Below are positions 48,099 to 57,573 of a DNA stretch of 64,000 nucleotides, piece by piece. Origin of the DNA: Desemzia sp. RIT 804 (lineage in GTDB: Bacteria; Bacillota; Bacilli; Lactobacillales; Carnobacteriaceae). Below the pieces are notes generated by a model. That model worked only from the letters and a program-made list of their open reading frames with translations. It searched no databases and was not told the DNA's origin. A program made the position numbers and the translations under genes. The DNA lies in assembly GCF_016892605.1 (NCBI RefSeq), contig NZ_JAFEMV010000001.1, forward strand, positions 372,001 through 436,000, in the 5' to 3' direction. Every line of letters begins with the position of its first letter. Within the stretch, counting starts at the first letter, position 1.

Positions 48099-48677
48099 AT
48101 GGCTGACTTAAAATTATTGACAGATCGATTAATGGAACACAAAAGGTCTGAAATCCAAGTCATCATCCAAGAAGCAGAAAAAGAAGCACAACAATCGATT
48201 CAAGCTTCTAATGAACAGTTGAAAGTTGAAAAGCAAAAACGTGAAGAACGTATCAAATTGGAACAAAAAGCACAATATGAACAAGATAAAAATGCATTAT
48301 CTAACAAAAAAAGAAATCAGTTATTAACAGAGAAACAAAAATCATTAACAGCTATCTTCGACTCTGCAAAAGAACGTATGGAAAACCTAACTCAAGACGA
48401 GTTCCAGCAATTTCTATCTGGTGTTTTGACTCAATATCAAAACAAAGAAGTGGAACTTGTTTTAGGCGAAAAATCACGTTCATTTGTCTCTTCAAAATGG
48501 GTCGAAGAATTGAATCAAGCAGGAAAAACTGTTCATCTAACTGAAGAACAAATACCTAAAAAAGCAGGATTTGTTATTCGTCATGAAGGTATTGATTACA
48601 ACTATATTTTTGATGCTTTAGTAGACGATACAAAAGAAGATATATTACCGACTGTATCACAAAAATTGTTTCAATAA
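48099..48677 (+). CDS. ntpE: V-type ATPase subunit E
   Basis: Peripheral-stalk subunit, 192 residues: a long N-terminal helix (HKRSEIQVIIQEAEKEAQQS... about 1-110) and a C-terminal globular domain (VELVLGEKSRSFVSSKW, GFVIRHEGIDYNYIFDALVDD). Pairs with NtpF. The ribosome site is ATGGAGGG. It sits between ntpK and ntpC as in E. hirae. Confidence 0.88.
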   Translation: MADLKLLTDRLMEHKRSEIQVIIQEAEKEAQQSIQASNEQLKVEKQKREERIKLEQKAQYEQDKNALSNKKRNQLLTEKQKSLTAIFDSAKERMENLTQDEFQQFLSGVLTQYQNKEVELVLGEKSRSFVSSKWVEELNQAGKTVHLTEEQIPKKAGFVIRHEGIDYNYIFDALVDDTKEDILPTVSQKLFQ

Positions 48678-48692
48678 GGAGGAGGAGAATAA

Positions 48693-49697
48693 ATGAAAGA
48701 TACAGCATTTGCTGGATCGAATGCAAGAATTCGCGTTTATGAAAGTAGTCTCCTTCAAAATGATCAATTTGAACGTATGTTGCAAGCCAATAGTTTTGAA
48801 GAAGCAGCGCTTGTTTTAAAAGATACTCCTTATCGTAACGACGTAGACGAGCTTTTGGAAACAAGAGACTACGATGCTTTGTTGACAAAAGAATTGCAGC
48901 GTGTCTACTCAGAAATGTATGCACTTAGTCCAGATCCTGCATTAGTAGAGCTTTTTTCACTACGTTATACGTACCACAATTTGAAAGTTTTATTTAAAGC
49001 TAGATTTACTGGTGAAGATTTCGATTCGATGCTGATTCCAATTGGAAAAGAATCAATCTCTGTTTACAGACAAGCTGTTCAAACTGGTTTATCAGAAGAT
49101 TTAAATCAAGCTTACATCGATAGTATTCAAGAAGTTCTAACGGCTGAAGAAGAGTACCATAATATTCAATTTGTAGACATTATTCTAGATCGACGTTATT
49201 TTACTCATTTAAGATGGTTAGCAGAGAAAATAGGCGATAAAAAAATTCTTGAGTTTGTAAAATACTACATTGATTTAAACAACTTGTCTACTCTATCAAG
49301 AGCTATCAAACAGCAAAAAAGCCGCAACTTTTTAATCACTATTCTATCTAGTTCTGGAAATATCCCAAAAGAAGAATTAGTAGAGTTAGGTAAAGAGAAT
49401 CTAGAAAGTGCCGGGAAATTATTATCTGAAGGTCAATTTGCTTCTATCGTGCAAGCTTCACTGGATGCAGAAACGCAAGAACTGTCTCCAGTCAAAATTG
49501 ATTTAGCAACAGATAATGCCATTATGGAAACGATGAAAGAAGCTAAATTACAAGCTTTTGGTCCGATGCCATTATTAGCTTTTATCCATGCTAAAGAAAC
49601 TGAAGTTAAAAACTTACGAATGATTTTAGCTGGAAAAGAAAATAATTTGCCAGTAGAAAGTGTAAGAGAAAGGATGCGTATGAACTATGGCTCATAA
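48693..49697 (+). CDS. ntpC: V-type ATPase subunit C (d-type, rotor socket)
   Basis: A 334-residue helical subunit that links the central shaft to the K ring. Family segments are [21 protein letters not shown] near the N-terminus, [20 protein letters not shown], and the C-terminal [26 protein letters not shown], conserved in V/A-ATPase C/d subunits. The ribosome site is AAGGAGGAGG. Its end overlaps ntpG by 11 bases. Confidence 0.92.
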   Translation: MKDTAFAGSNARIRVYESSLLQNDQFERMLQANSFEEAALVLKDTPYRNDVDELLETRDYDALLTKELQRVYSEMYALSPDPALVELFSLRYTYHNLKVLFKARFTGEDFDSMLIPIGKESISVYRQAVQTGLSEDLNQAYIDSIQEVLTAEEEYHNIQFVDIILDRRYFTHLRWLAEKIGDKKILEFVKYYIDLNNLSTLSRAIKQQKSRNFLITILSSSGNIPKEELVELGKENLESAGKLLSEGQFASIVQASLDAETQELSPVKIDLATDNAIMETMKEAKLQAFGPMPLLAFIHAKETEVKNLRMILAGKENNLPVESVRERMRMNYGS

Positions 49698-49998
49698 AAT
49701 TGGAGTAGTTGGAGATAAAGACTCTATCTTACCATTTAAAATGTTGGGCTTTGATGTTTTTTACGCATCTGAAGCCAAGGAAGCAAGAAAAATGGTTGAT
49801 CACTTAGCAAAAAATGAATATGGGATTATTTACCTGACTGAAACATTAGGAGAAAAAATACCAGATACCATTCGTCGCTATGATAGCAAAATACAACCCG
49901 CAGTTATTTTGATCCCCAATCATACTGGCTCTTTAAATATTGGGAAAAAACGCATTCAAGATAATGTAGAAAAAGCAGTGGGACAAAATATTTTATAG
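49687..49998 (+). CDS. ntpG: V-type ATPase subunit F (NtpG)
   Basis: Small central-shaft subunit of 103 residues with the V-ATPase F pattern: [21 protein letters not shown] at the N-terminus, [14 protein letters not shown], and [12 protein letters not shown]. Partner of NtpD in the rotor. The stop codon lies within the ntpA ribosome site (TAGGAGG), so the two are coupled. Confidence 0.92.
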   Translation: MAHKIGVVGDKDSILPFKMLGFDVFYASEAKEARKMVDHLAKNEYGIIYLTETLGEKIPDTIRRYDSKIQPAVILIPNHTGSLNIGKKRIQDNVEKAVGQNIL

Positions 49999-50010
49999 GA
50001 GGTAACCAGT

Positions 50011-51795
50011 TTGAACAAAGGAAAAATCGTAAGTGTCTCTGGGCCGCTTGTTACGGCTGAAGGCATGGAACATGCCAACATTCAAGATATTTGTAGAGTT
50101 GGAGATCTTGGATTAATTGGCGAAATTATTGAAATGCGAGGAAGTATTGCTTCTATTCAAGTGTATGAAGAGACTTCGATGGTTGGCCCGGGAGAACCCG
50201 TTGAAACAACAGGAGAAGCTTTATCTGTTGAACTGGCACCTGGGATTATGTCACAAATGTTTGACGGTATCCAAAGACCGCTAGATACGTTCTTAAAGCG
50301 CGCAGAAAGCAATTATTTAAGTCGTGGTGTCTCTATCGAACCGTTAGATCGCGAGAAAAAATGGACATTCACACCTTCTGTTACAGTAGGAACAAAAGTA
50401 ACAACAGGAGATGTGATCGGACATGTTCAAGAAACTCCAGTCGTAGACCACAAAATCATGGTCCCTGTTGGTGTAGAAGGAACTGTAACAGATGTTAAAA
50501 CAGGCGATTTTAATATTACAGAAACTATTTATACTCTTGATACAGAAGAAGGCAAAAAAGAGTTTACAATGACTCAAAAATGGCCTGTTCGTCGTGGACG
50601 TCCAACTGCTCGTAAATTGAATCCGACAACTCCTTTAAAAACAGGACAACGCGTAATCGATACGTTATTCCCAGTTGCTAAAGGCGGTTCTGCTGCAGTT
50701 CCAGGACCTTTTGGTGCCGGAAAAACAGTTGTACAACACCAAATCGCTAAATATGCTGATGTAGATATTGTAGTTTATGTTGGATGCGGAGAACGTGGAA
50801 ACGAAATGACGGACGTTATCAATGAGTTCCCTGAATTGATCGACCCAAATACAGGCGAATCTATTATGGCGCGTACTATTTTGATTGCCAATACATCAAA
50901 TATGCCGGTTGCGGCTCGTGAAGCTTCTATTTATACAGGTATCACTATTGCGGAATACTTCCGTGATATGGGGTATAGTGTAGCGATCATGGCTGACTCT
51001 ACTTCTCGTTGGGCAGAAGCCTTACGTGAAATGTCTGGACGTTTAGAAGAAATGCCAGGGGATGAAGGATATCCAGCGTATCTAGGAAGTCGTTTAGCTG
51101 AATTCTATGAGCGTGCTGGAAAAGTTATTACCCTAGGTAACGAAGGCAGAGAAGGTAGTATTACTGCTATCGGAGCTGTTTCACCTCCAGGTGGGGATAC
51201 TTCTGAACCTGTTACTCAAAATACATTGCGTGTAGCGAAAGTGTTCTGGGGCCTTGACGCAGGACTATCTAGAAAACGTCACTTCCCAGCTATTAACTGG
51301 TTAGATTCTTATTCACTTTATGTGAATGAAATGACAGCTCATATTGGCGAAACGTTAGGCGTAGACTGGAACAAGATGGTTACTCGCAGCTCTTCTTTAT
51401 TACAAGATGAAGCTGAGTTACAAGAAATCGTTCAGTTAGTTGGAGCTGAATCGTTATCTGAAAAAGATCGATTGAAACTAGTCGTTGCACGTATGATCCG
51501 TGAAGACTATTTGCAACAAAATGCTTTTGATGATGTAGATTCAACGACATCTATCCAAAAACAATACGAGATGTTGCATACGATTCTGACTTTTGAAGAA
51601 GAAGCGAAAAAAGGAATGGAATTAGGCGCCTACTTTGATGAAATCATCCAAGGTACGGTGGACATAAGAGAACGTATTGGCCGTGGTAAATTCTTACCTG
51701 AGAATGAGATTGCTCAATTCGAAGACATGCGTAGCTCTATTCAAGAAACCATTCACCAAGTTGTTGAAAAAGGAGGAATGGATACAGATGCTTAA
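50011..51795 (+). CDS. ntpA: V-type ATPase catalytic subunit A
   Basis: Catalytic subunit of the A3B3 head, 594 residues; TTG start at 50011 with TAGGAGG six to ten bases upstream. It carries the P-loop [11 protein letters not shown], the catalytic GERGNEM, the non-homologous region typical of V/A-type A subunits (about 110-190), [14 protein letters not shown] and [13 protein letters not shown]. Its 3' end overlaps ntpB by eight bases. Confidence 0.97.
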   Translation: MNKGKIVSVSGPLVTAEGMEHANIQDICRVGDLGLIGEIIEMRGSIASIQVYEETSMVGPGEPVETTGEALSVELAPGIMSQMFDGIQRPLDTFLKRAESNYLSRGVSIEPLDREKKWTFTPSVTVGTKVTTGDVIGHVQETPVVDHKIMVPVGVEGTVTDVKTGDFNITETIYTLDTEEGKKEFTMTQKWPVRRGRPTARKLNPTTPLKTGQRVIDTLFPVAKGGSAAVPGPFGAGKTVVQHQIAKYADVDIVVYVGCGERGNEMTDVINEFPELIDPNTGESIMARTILIANTSNMPVAAREASIYTGITIAEYFRDMGYSVAIMADSTSRWAEALREMSGRLEEMPGDEGYPAYLGSRLAEFYERAGKVITLGNEGREGSITAIGAVSPPGGDTSEPVTQNTLRVAKVFWGLDAGLSRKRHFPAINWLDSYSLYVNEMTAHIGETLGVDWNKMVTRSSSLLQDEAELQEIVQLVGAESLSEKDRLKLVVARMIREDYLQQNAFDDVDSTTSIQKQYEMLHTILTFEEEAKKGMELGAYFDEIIQGTVDIRERIGRGKFLPENEIAQFEDMRSSIQETIHQVVEKGGMDTDA

Positions 51796-53164
51796 AGAAT
51801 ACCGTACAATCAATGAAGTTGTAGGTCCCTTGATGACTGTTGAAGGCGTTGAAGGTGTTAAATTTGATGAATTAGTAGACATTCAAATGCAAACTGGCGA
51901 AAAACGTAGAGGACAAGTTTTAGAGATTGATGGTGACAGAGCTATGGTCCAAATCTTTGAAGGTCCTTCTGGAATCAATTTACGTGATACCAAAGTACGT
52001 TTTACCGGTAAACCTTTATCTCTAGGAGTTTCTGAAGATATGGTTGGACGTGTTTTTAATGGAATGGGTGAAGTAAACGATGGTGGTCCTGAAATCATTC
52101 CTGAGAAAACATTAGACATCAATGGTGAAGCTATCAATCCAATGGCTCGCGATTACCCAGATGAATTTATTCAAACCGGTATTTCAAGTATCGATCATTT
52201 GAATACTTTGGTTCGTGGACAAAAATTGCCTGTGTTCTCAGGATCAGGATTGCCGCATAAAGAATTAGCTGCTCAAATTGCTCGTCAAGCTTCAGTATTG
52301 AACTCTGATGAAAAATTTGCGGTTGTATTTGCTGGAATCGGGATCACTTTTGAAGAAGCTGAGTTCTTTATGGAAGACTTCCGTAAAACAGGAGCTATCG
52401 ATCGCTCAGTAGTCTTTCTTAACTTAGCTGATGACCCTGCTATCGAACGGATTGCTACACCACGCATGGCCTTGACGGCTGCTGAATATTTAGCGTATGA
52501 AAAAGGCATGCATGTATTAGTTATCATGACTGACATGACAAACTATTGTGAAGCTTTACGTGAAATTTCTGCTGCTCGTCGTGAAGTACCTGGACGTCGT
52601 GGTTACCCTGGTTACTTGTATACCAACTTAGCAACGTTGTTTGAACGTGCAGGACGTTTAGTGGGATCAGCTGGTTCAGTAACACAAATTCCTATTTTGA
52701 CAATGCCAGAGGATGATATTACGCATCCAATTCCTGATTTGACTGGATATATCACCGAAGGACAGATCATTCTTTCTCGTGATCTATACAATAACAATGT
52801 AGAGCCTCCTATCGACGTGTTGCCGTCATTGTCTCGTTTGAAAGATAAGGGTACTGGGGAAGGTAAAACCAGAAAAGACCATTCTGCTACTATGAACCAA
52901 TTGTTTGCTGCTTATGCAGAAGGTAAACAAGCGAAAGAATTAGCGGTAGTTTTAGGAGAGTCTGCTTTATCGGATACGGACAAAAAATTTGCAGCATTTG
53001 CAACTGAGTTTGAGAAAGAATATGTAAACCAAGGATTCTATACAAACCGTACTATCGAAGATACATTAGATTTAGGATGGAAATTGTTGTCAATCTTGCC
53101 TAGAACTGAACTGAAACGGATCAAAGATGACATGTTAGATGAATACTTACCAAAAGGGGAGTGA
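51788..53164 (+). CDS. ntpB: V-type ATPase regulatory subunit B
   Basis: Non-catalytic partner of NtpA. Start ATG 51788 behind AAAGGAGG gives the typical [23 protein letters not shown] and 458 residues; a longer open frame from 51677 is rejected. The P-loop is replaced by [11 protein letters not shown] as in B subunits. Other motifs are [29 protein letters not shown] and [12 protein letters not shown]. Confidence 0.97.
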   Translation: MLKEYRTINEVVGPLMTVEGVEGVKFDELVDIQMQTGEKRRGQVLEIDGDRAMVQIFEGPSGINLRDTKVRFTGKPLSLGVSEDMVGRVFNGMGEVNDGGPEIIPEKTLDINGEAINPMARDYPDEFIQTGISSIDHLNTLVRGQKLPVFSGSGLPHKELAAQIARQASVLNSDEKFAVVFAGIGITFEEAEFFMEDFRKTGAIDRSVVFLNLADDPAIERIATPRMALTAAEYLAYEKGMHVLVIMTDMTNYCEALREISAARREVPGRRGYPGYLYTNLATLFERAGRLVGSAGSVTQIPILTMPEDDITHPIPDLTGYITEGQIILSRDLYNNNVEPPIDVLPSLSRLKDKGTGEGKTRKDHSATMNQLFAAYAEGKQAKELAVVLGESALSDTDKKFAAFATEFEKEYVNQGFYTNRTIEDTLDLGWKLLSILPRTELKRIKDDMLDEYLPKGE

Positions 53165-53170
53165 ACCTAA

Positions 53171-53800
53171 ATGGCTAAGTTGAACGTTAATCCTACACGT
53201 ATGGAATTAGCAAACTTGAAAGACCGATTGAGTCTTGCAAGTCGAGGACACAAATTATTAAAAGATAAGCAAGATGAATTGATGCGTCAGTTTATTGAAT
53301 TGATCAAAAAGAACAATAAGCTGCGTACTGTGGTAGAAGAAAAGTTGATTTCTGCAATGCAATCTTTTGTGATGGCAAAATCTTTGCTGAATGAAAAATA
53401 TATTGAAGAATTAGTGGCTGTTCCACCGCGTACTGTTAATTTAAGTGTTTATGAAAAAAATATTATGAGTGTCAATGTTCCTGTAATGAATTTTGATTAT
53501 TCTGAAGATGATTCTCATACTAGCGATATTTCATATGGTTATTTAAATTCCAATAGTGAATTAGATGTTTCAATCGAAGAAATGTCAGCTGTTATGAAAG
53601 AACTTCTTGAATTGTCAGAAATCGAAAAAACGTGTCAATTATTGGCGGATGAAATTGAAAGTACAAGACGTCGAGTGAATGCACTAGAATACCGCACTAT
53701 TCCGCAATTGGAAGAAACCATTTATTTCATTCAAATGAAATTAGATGAGAGTGAACGTGCTGGAATCACTCGATTAATGAAAGTTAAGGACATGGGCTAA
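53171..53800 (+). CDS. ntpD: V-type ATPase subunit D (central shaft)
   Basis: The 209-residue rotor subunit with an antiparallel coiled coil: [20 protein letters not shown] at the N-terminus with conserved [12 protein letters not shown], and the C-terminal [18 protein letters not shown] and EREE-like [14 protein letters not shown]. Last gene of the operon; ntpH and the K+ uptake gene ntpJ of the E. hirae operon are absent. A terminator follows. Confidence 0.96.
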   Translation: MAKLNVNPTRMELANLKDRLSLASRGHKLLKDKQDELMRQFIELIKKNNKLRTVVEEKLISAMQSFVMAKSLLNEKYIEELVAVPPRTVNLSVYEKNIMSVNVPVMNFDYSEDDSHTSDISYGYLNSNSELDVSIEEMSAVMKELLELSEIEKTCQLLADEIESTRRRVNALEYRTIPQLEETIYFIQMKLDESERAGITRLMKVKDMG

Positions 53801-53836
53801 ATTGTGTTCGCTGATCATCATATTGTACTGGTCTAT

Positions 53837-53875
53837 AAAAAGGGTGGGAAACCAAATCGGTTTCCTTCCTTTTTA
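53837..53875 (+). terminator. Intrinsic terminator of the ntp operon
   Basis: AAAAGGGTGGGAAACC and GGTTTCCTTCCTTTTT form a stem with a small internal mismatch, followed by T-rich sequence. Confidence 0.83.
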
Positions 53876-53940
53876 TTTGGTTTAGCATAGATGATAAAGT
53901 TAGTTTCTAGAGTGCACTTTTATCTGGCTATCTACTTTAT

Positions 53941-54036
53941 GGCATTGGCAAAGAAATTACTGAAGGAAATTCTAGAAATTGGCATTTAAGCAACTTAGGC
54001 TTTCTGCCAACGTTACATGATGAAGAATCTTTTCTT
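53941..54036. repeat. Copy of the 29.7-kb intergenic element (inverted)
   Basis: Bases 53974-54017 match 29750-29793 in reverse complement at about 38 of 44 positions, including 22 exact bases. GGCATTGGCAAAGAAATT just upstream resembles the GTTGGTAAAGAAATT of the other copy. No supported gene lies here. Confidence 0.6.
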
Positions 54037-54098
54037 TCGGAAATATCAGGAATCTGTTTATACTGTAGGTAATAAGTATTTTAGGAGCGGATCAGTTT

Positions 54099-55397
54099 AT
54101 GAAAGAAATAGCGGGTTTACCACAAAATCAATCAGAAAATAAGAAAGTAGCTTTGGTTCTTGGTGGAGGCGGAGCACGAGGATCTTATCAAATCGGTATT
54201 TGGAAAGCACTAAGAGAATTACAAGTAAAGTTGGATATCATTACAGGAACTTCTGTGGGAGCTTTGAACGGAGCTGTGATTTTACAAGGAGATTATGAGC
54301 TGGCTGAAAAAATGTGGAGAGAATTGGAAGTCAACAATGTTGTAGAATTTGAACTGTCTTTTAAACCATCCAATTTTAATGAATATAGCGAGATCCTTAG
54401 TAAATTTATATTGACTGCTATCAAAAATAGAGGAATAAGTTCTAAACCGTTACTGACTTTGATACGTGAATACATCATTAAAGAAAGTGATATACGCAGA
54501 AGTGGAATAGAATTTGGGCTCACCGTTACTGAAATGGTTAGCAGAGAAAGACAAATTTTTTATCTTGAAGACATTCCAAATGGGCAATTGGATCTTTATC
54601 TTTTAGCGAGCGCTTCGCTATATCCTGCTATGACTTCTACAGAAATCGAGGACAAACTCTATATAGATGGTGGTTATAGCGAAAATGTTCCAGTAGATGT
54701 GGCCTTAAAACGGAATCCTACACATTTGGTTATTGCAGATATCAACACCAATGGAAAAGTAAGAAACTATTCTATACCTGATAATGTTCAGTCATATCAT
54801 ATCAAAAGCAAATGGCCTTTAGGAGATATGCTGTTATTTGATGGAAATCGAGCAGAACTTAATATTCAGCTTGGTTACTTGGATGCAATGAAAAAATTTG
54901 GCAGGTATGAAGGTTCGTGGTATACATTTGAAAAAGAAAGTTTTCGAGAGCATTATGCCAAATTTTACCAAGAAGTGGCTTTGTTTCTTGTGAATTCTCA
55001 TCAGCATGTAGCAGATTATTTGTTGGATGAAAAAAACCAGCAATTTTTGTTGGAACAATTGAATGTCAATTGGTACGGTAGAGTTCAAAAAGAAGAAATA
55101 ACTTATGCTTTTCATGAATTAACGGGTAAAATGTTCCGTCTTCAACCAACAAAAATTTACACATTTGATGAATTTGAAAACGAAATAACAGCTAAATATA
55201 AACAAATGACTAAAGAAACTACTTTTGATGATGTAATGGCTGTGATTCAAGATTCTAATACGAGTGATATCATCAAAACGGCTAAAGAATGGCAAGAAGA
55301 ATTTAGGGAAAGTATTCCGTTGCTATCCAATCTTAAAGTTTGTTTTTATTTCTTATCTGTTTTAGAAAATGACCATAAAAATGAATTAAACGATTGA
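54099..55397 (+). CDS. Patatin-like phospholipase
   Basis: A 432-residue putative lipid acyl hydrolase of the RssA/YchK type. The oxyanion-hole motif is [14 protein letters not shown], the nucleophile elbow GTSVG (GxSxG) near residue 54, and the catalytic aspartate in [13 protein letters not shown] near 188. Beyond the ~260-residue patatin domain there is a C-terminal ~170-residue helical extension of unknown role. No signal peptide, so cytosolic or membrane-peripheral. The ribosome site is AGGAG 11 bases from the ATG. Confidence 0.88.
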   Translation: MKEIAGLPQNQSENKKVALVLGGGGARGSYQIGIWKALRELQVKLDIITGTSVGALNGAVILQGDYELAEKMWRELEVNNVVEFELSFKPSNFNEYSEILSKFILTAIKNRGISSKPLLTLIREYIIKESDIRRSGIEFGLTVTEMVSRERQIFYLEDIPNGQLDLYLLASASLYPAMTSTEIEDKLYIDGGYSENVPVDVALKRNPTHLVIADINTNGKVRNYSIPDNVQSYHIKSKWPLGDMLLFDGNRAELNIQLGYLDAMKKFGRYEGSWYTFEKESFREHYAKFYQEVALFLVNSHQHVADYLLDEKNQQFLLEQLNVNWYGRVQKEEITYAFHELTGKMFRLQPTKIYTFDEFENEITAKYKQMTKETTFDDVMAVIQDSNTSDIIKTAKEWQEEFRESIPLLSNLKVCFYFLSVLENDHKNELND

Positions 55398-55472
55398 AAA
55401 GTACAATTGTTGATTCGTGTCCGTCCATATCCTTTTTTAATTGCTCTATTTCTATTTTTTTTAAAAGAAAAA

Positions 55473-55512
55473 TCTTAGATTTTTACTTTATTTCTTAGAT
55501 TTTTACTTTATT
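55473..55512. repeat. Perfect 20-bp tandem duplication
   Basis: The unit TCTTAGATTTTTACTTTATT occupies 55473-55492 and 55493-55512 without a mismatch, in the AT-rich gap before the ydbC-like gene. Confidence 0.9.
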
Positions 55513-55645
55513 ATAGAGTAAAAAATAAAAAAAGTTTTTAAAGTACAAAAAGTAGTTCAGTAAGTTGAGAGTTTATGTTAAACTAGAAGATAAGCAAAAA
55601 AAATCTAATTAGGCTTTTTCAATTTTCTTAATCGAGGTGAACGAT

Positions 55646-55873
55646 ATGGCACAAAAAATTTCTTTTGATATTAAAGAAGAAATTTTAGTACTCTCTCAAA
55701 ATGCAAAGGGTTGGCAGAAAGAATTAAATCTTGTAAGCTGGAATGGGAATCCACCAAAATTTGATTTACGCGAATGGTCTCCTGAACATGATAAAATGAG
55801 TAAAGGGATTACGTTAACCAATGAAGAAATGAAAAAACTGACGGATTTTTTAAAAGAGTCTGAATTCATGTAA
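55646..55873 (+). CDS. YdbC-like PC4-fold single-strand DNA-binding protein
   Basis: A 75-residue protein; ATG 55646 with GAGGTGAAC upstream (a GTG at 55637 overlaps the ribosome site). The sequence ISFDIKEEILVLSQNAKGWQ... LNLVSWNGNPPKFDLREWSPEHDKMSKGITLT is typical of the YdbC/PC4 family of lactic acid bacteria. Lactococcal YdbC has a PC4-like structure and binds single-stranded nucleic acid. It precedes gmk by 47 bases and may be cotranscribed. Confidence 0.82.
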   Translation: MAQKISFDIKEEILVLSQNAKGWQKELNLVSWNGNPPKFDLREWSPEHDKMSKGITLTNEEMKKLTDFLKESEFM

Positions 55874-55920
55874 TGAGGATCATCTTTAGGTGTAAACTGT
55901 GTAGATAGGAAGGGTAACAT

Positions 55921-56535
55921 ATGACTGAACGTGGTTTATTGATTGTTCTTTCTGGGCCATCCGGAGTAGGGAAAGGTACAGTAAGAAAAGCAATTTTTGA
56001 TAGTGGAGAAATCGATTTCGAATATTCAATCTCTATGACAACTCGTAAGCAACGAGTTGGCGAAGAAGATGGAGTAGATTACTTTTTTAGATCTAGAGAA
56101 GCCTTCGAAGAATTGATTGAAAATGGCGGCTTGTTAGAGTATGCTGAATATGTAGGCAATTACTACGGAACACCGCTTGAGTATGTAGAAGAAACGTTAT
56201 GTAAGGGTAAAGATGTCTTCCTTGAGATCGAGGTCAATGGAGCGAGGCAAGTACGCGAAAAAATGCCTGAAGGAATCTTTATTTTCTTAACTCCGCCCGA
56301 TATTATGGAGCTCAAAACTCGTATTCTTAATCGAGGCACTGAAGAAATAGCTTTAGTCGAAAAACGTTTGGAAAAAGCTGTTGAAGAAATCAAAATGATG
56401 GATCATTATGATTACGCTGTTGTGAACGACCAAGTGGAAAATGCCGTTGCTAAAATCAAACATATCATCGAAAGTGAACATTTAAAAGTACCTAGAGTAA
56501 TAAACAGATATAAAAAAATTGTTGAGGAGATGTAA
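55921..56535 (+). CDS. gmk: Guanylate kinase
   Basis: GMP + ATP to GDP + ADP; in Firmicutes also a (p)ppGpp target. The 204 residues carry the P-loop [12 protein letters not shown], the GMP-binding [21 protein letters not shown], and [15 protein letters not shown]. It is followed five bases later by rpoZ, the classical gmk-rpoZ-coaBC-priA-fmt-rsmB-stp order. Confidence 0.97.
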   Translation: MTERGLLIVLSGPSGVGKGTVRKAIFDSGEIDFEYSISMTTRKQRVGEEDGVDYFFRSREAFEELIENGGLLEYAEYVGNYYGTPLEYVEETLCKGKDVFLEIEVNGARQVREKMPEGIFIFLTPPDIMELKTRILNRGTEEIALVEKRLEKAVEEIKMMDHYDYAVVNDQVENAVAKIKHIIESEHLKVPRVINRYKKIVEEM

Positions 56536-56540
56536 GAATT

Positions 56541-56756
56541 ATGATGTTGGATCCTTCTATAGATGCATTGTTGGAAAAAATAGACTCAAAATATTCTTTA
56601 GTAATTGTAGCCAGTAAAAGAGCATATGAATTGGAAGCAAAGGCAATGCCAATGTTAGAAGAATATAAATCTTTTAAAAATGTTGGGCGAGCTTTAGAAG
56701 AAATTTCAAGCGGGGATTTAGTTATCGATCCTACTACAGTAGAACCGGAAGCTTAA
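56541..56756 (+). CDS. rpoZ: RNA polymerase subunit omega
   Basis: A 71-residue accessory subunit that helps assemble beta-prime. It shows the omega pattern [27 protein letters not shown] followed by [12 protein letters not shown]. Either of the two adjacent ATGs (56541 or 56544) may start it. The ribosome site is GAGGAG at the end of gmk. A terminator and the repeat array separate it from coaBC. Confidence 0.95.
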   Translation: MMLDPSIDALLEKIDSKYSLVIVASKRAYELEAKAMPMLEEYKSFKNVGRALEEISSGDLVIDPTTVEPEA

Positions 56757-56765
56757 TCAATCAAT

Positions 56766-56806
56766 AAAGGAGCGGAACAGCGACAAATGTTCCGCTCCTT
56801 TTGTTT
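56766..56806 (+). terminator. Intrinsic terminator after rpoZ
   Basis: Perfect 14-bp stem AAAGGAGCGGAACA (56766-56779) / TGTTCCGCTCCTTT (56788-56801), followed by TTGTTTTTT. Confidence 0.92.
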
Positions 56807-56810
56807 TTTA

Positions 56811-57493
56811 TGGTGTAAATTATCCAAGGCATAGGGTATGTTGATGAACTAAGCGCCTTATTCCGCTCTCTGGTGTAAACGAGTTGCGAAAGTCAGCTCA
56901 TGCGCTCGTAAGCCAATCAACTACTGTTAGGAAGAACGCCTAACTGTAGTTGTCTGTCTTACATTCGATGAGCTAAACGACTTTTTACACTCTCTGGTGT
57001 AAACGAGTTGCATAAGGCTGCCTTCCTATGATTTCATTTTTCTTTTTTGTTGGTAAAGAACACCAACTAAAAAGAAAAAGTGAACTCTATGGAAGCCAAA
57101 GCGCCTTATTCCGCTCTCTGATATAAACGAGTTGCAAAAAGCTGTTTACGCGCCTATACGCTCAACAACAATTGTCAGGGAAAACCACCTGACTATTGTT
57201 GTTGGGTGTATATTCGATAAGCAAACCGCTTTTCTCCACTCTCTGGTGTAAACGAGTTGCATAAGGCTGCCTTCCTATGATTTCATTTTTCTTTTTTGTT
57301 GGTAAAGAACACCAACTAAAAAGAAAAAATGAACTCTACGGAAGCCAAAGCGCCTTATTCCACTCTCTGATATAAACGAGTTGCGAAAGTCAGCTCATGC
57401 GCTTGTAAGCCAATCAACTACTGTTAGGAAGAACGCCTAACTGTAGTTGCCTGTCTTACATTCGATGAGCTAAACGACTTTCTCCACTCTCTT
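56811..57493 (+). repeat. Array of five 124-125 bp imperfect palindromes plus a 60-bp deletion derivative
   Basis: A linker CYRCTCTCTGRTRTAAACGAGTTGC starts at 56863, 56987, 57111, 57236 and 57360, with a truncated copy at 57484: spacings 124, 124, 125, 124 and 124. Between linkers lie five imperfect palindromes. Units 1 and 5 share a core CAACTACTGTTAGG / CCTAACTGTAGTTG; units 2 and 4 share TTCCTATGATTTCATTTTTC with its complement; unit 3 has CAACAACAATTGTCAGG / CCTGACTATTGTTGTTG. A 60-bp remnant (56811-56870) keeps only unit ends. There is no coding potential. Related copies lie at 26.8 and 34.5 kb in the other orientation. Confidence 0.92.
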
Positions 57494-57573
57494 TAAAGAC
57501 AAATGGGTTGTTTTTTAGTAGAATAGGGTAGAATGCATGGTTAAGAGTGCTATAGAGATCGGGGGAAATAATA

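Noticed and set aside
51677-51787. Long N-terminal extension of NtpB inside ntpA
   Set aside because: The frame is open but lies wholly in ntpA; ATG 51788 has a strong AAAGGAGG and gives the family-typical N-terminus.
53890-53988. Short 32-codon hydrophobic peptide frame after ntpD
   Set aside because: No convincing ribosome site, and it runs into the dispersed repeat copy; more likely repeat sequence than a gene.
56811-57493. CRISPR array
   Set aside because: The regular repeats and spacing invite it, but the ~25-bp linkers are separated by ~99-bp palindromes that recur among units; spacers should be unique and shorter, and no cas gene is present.
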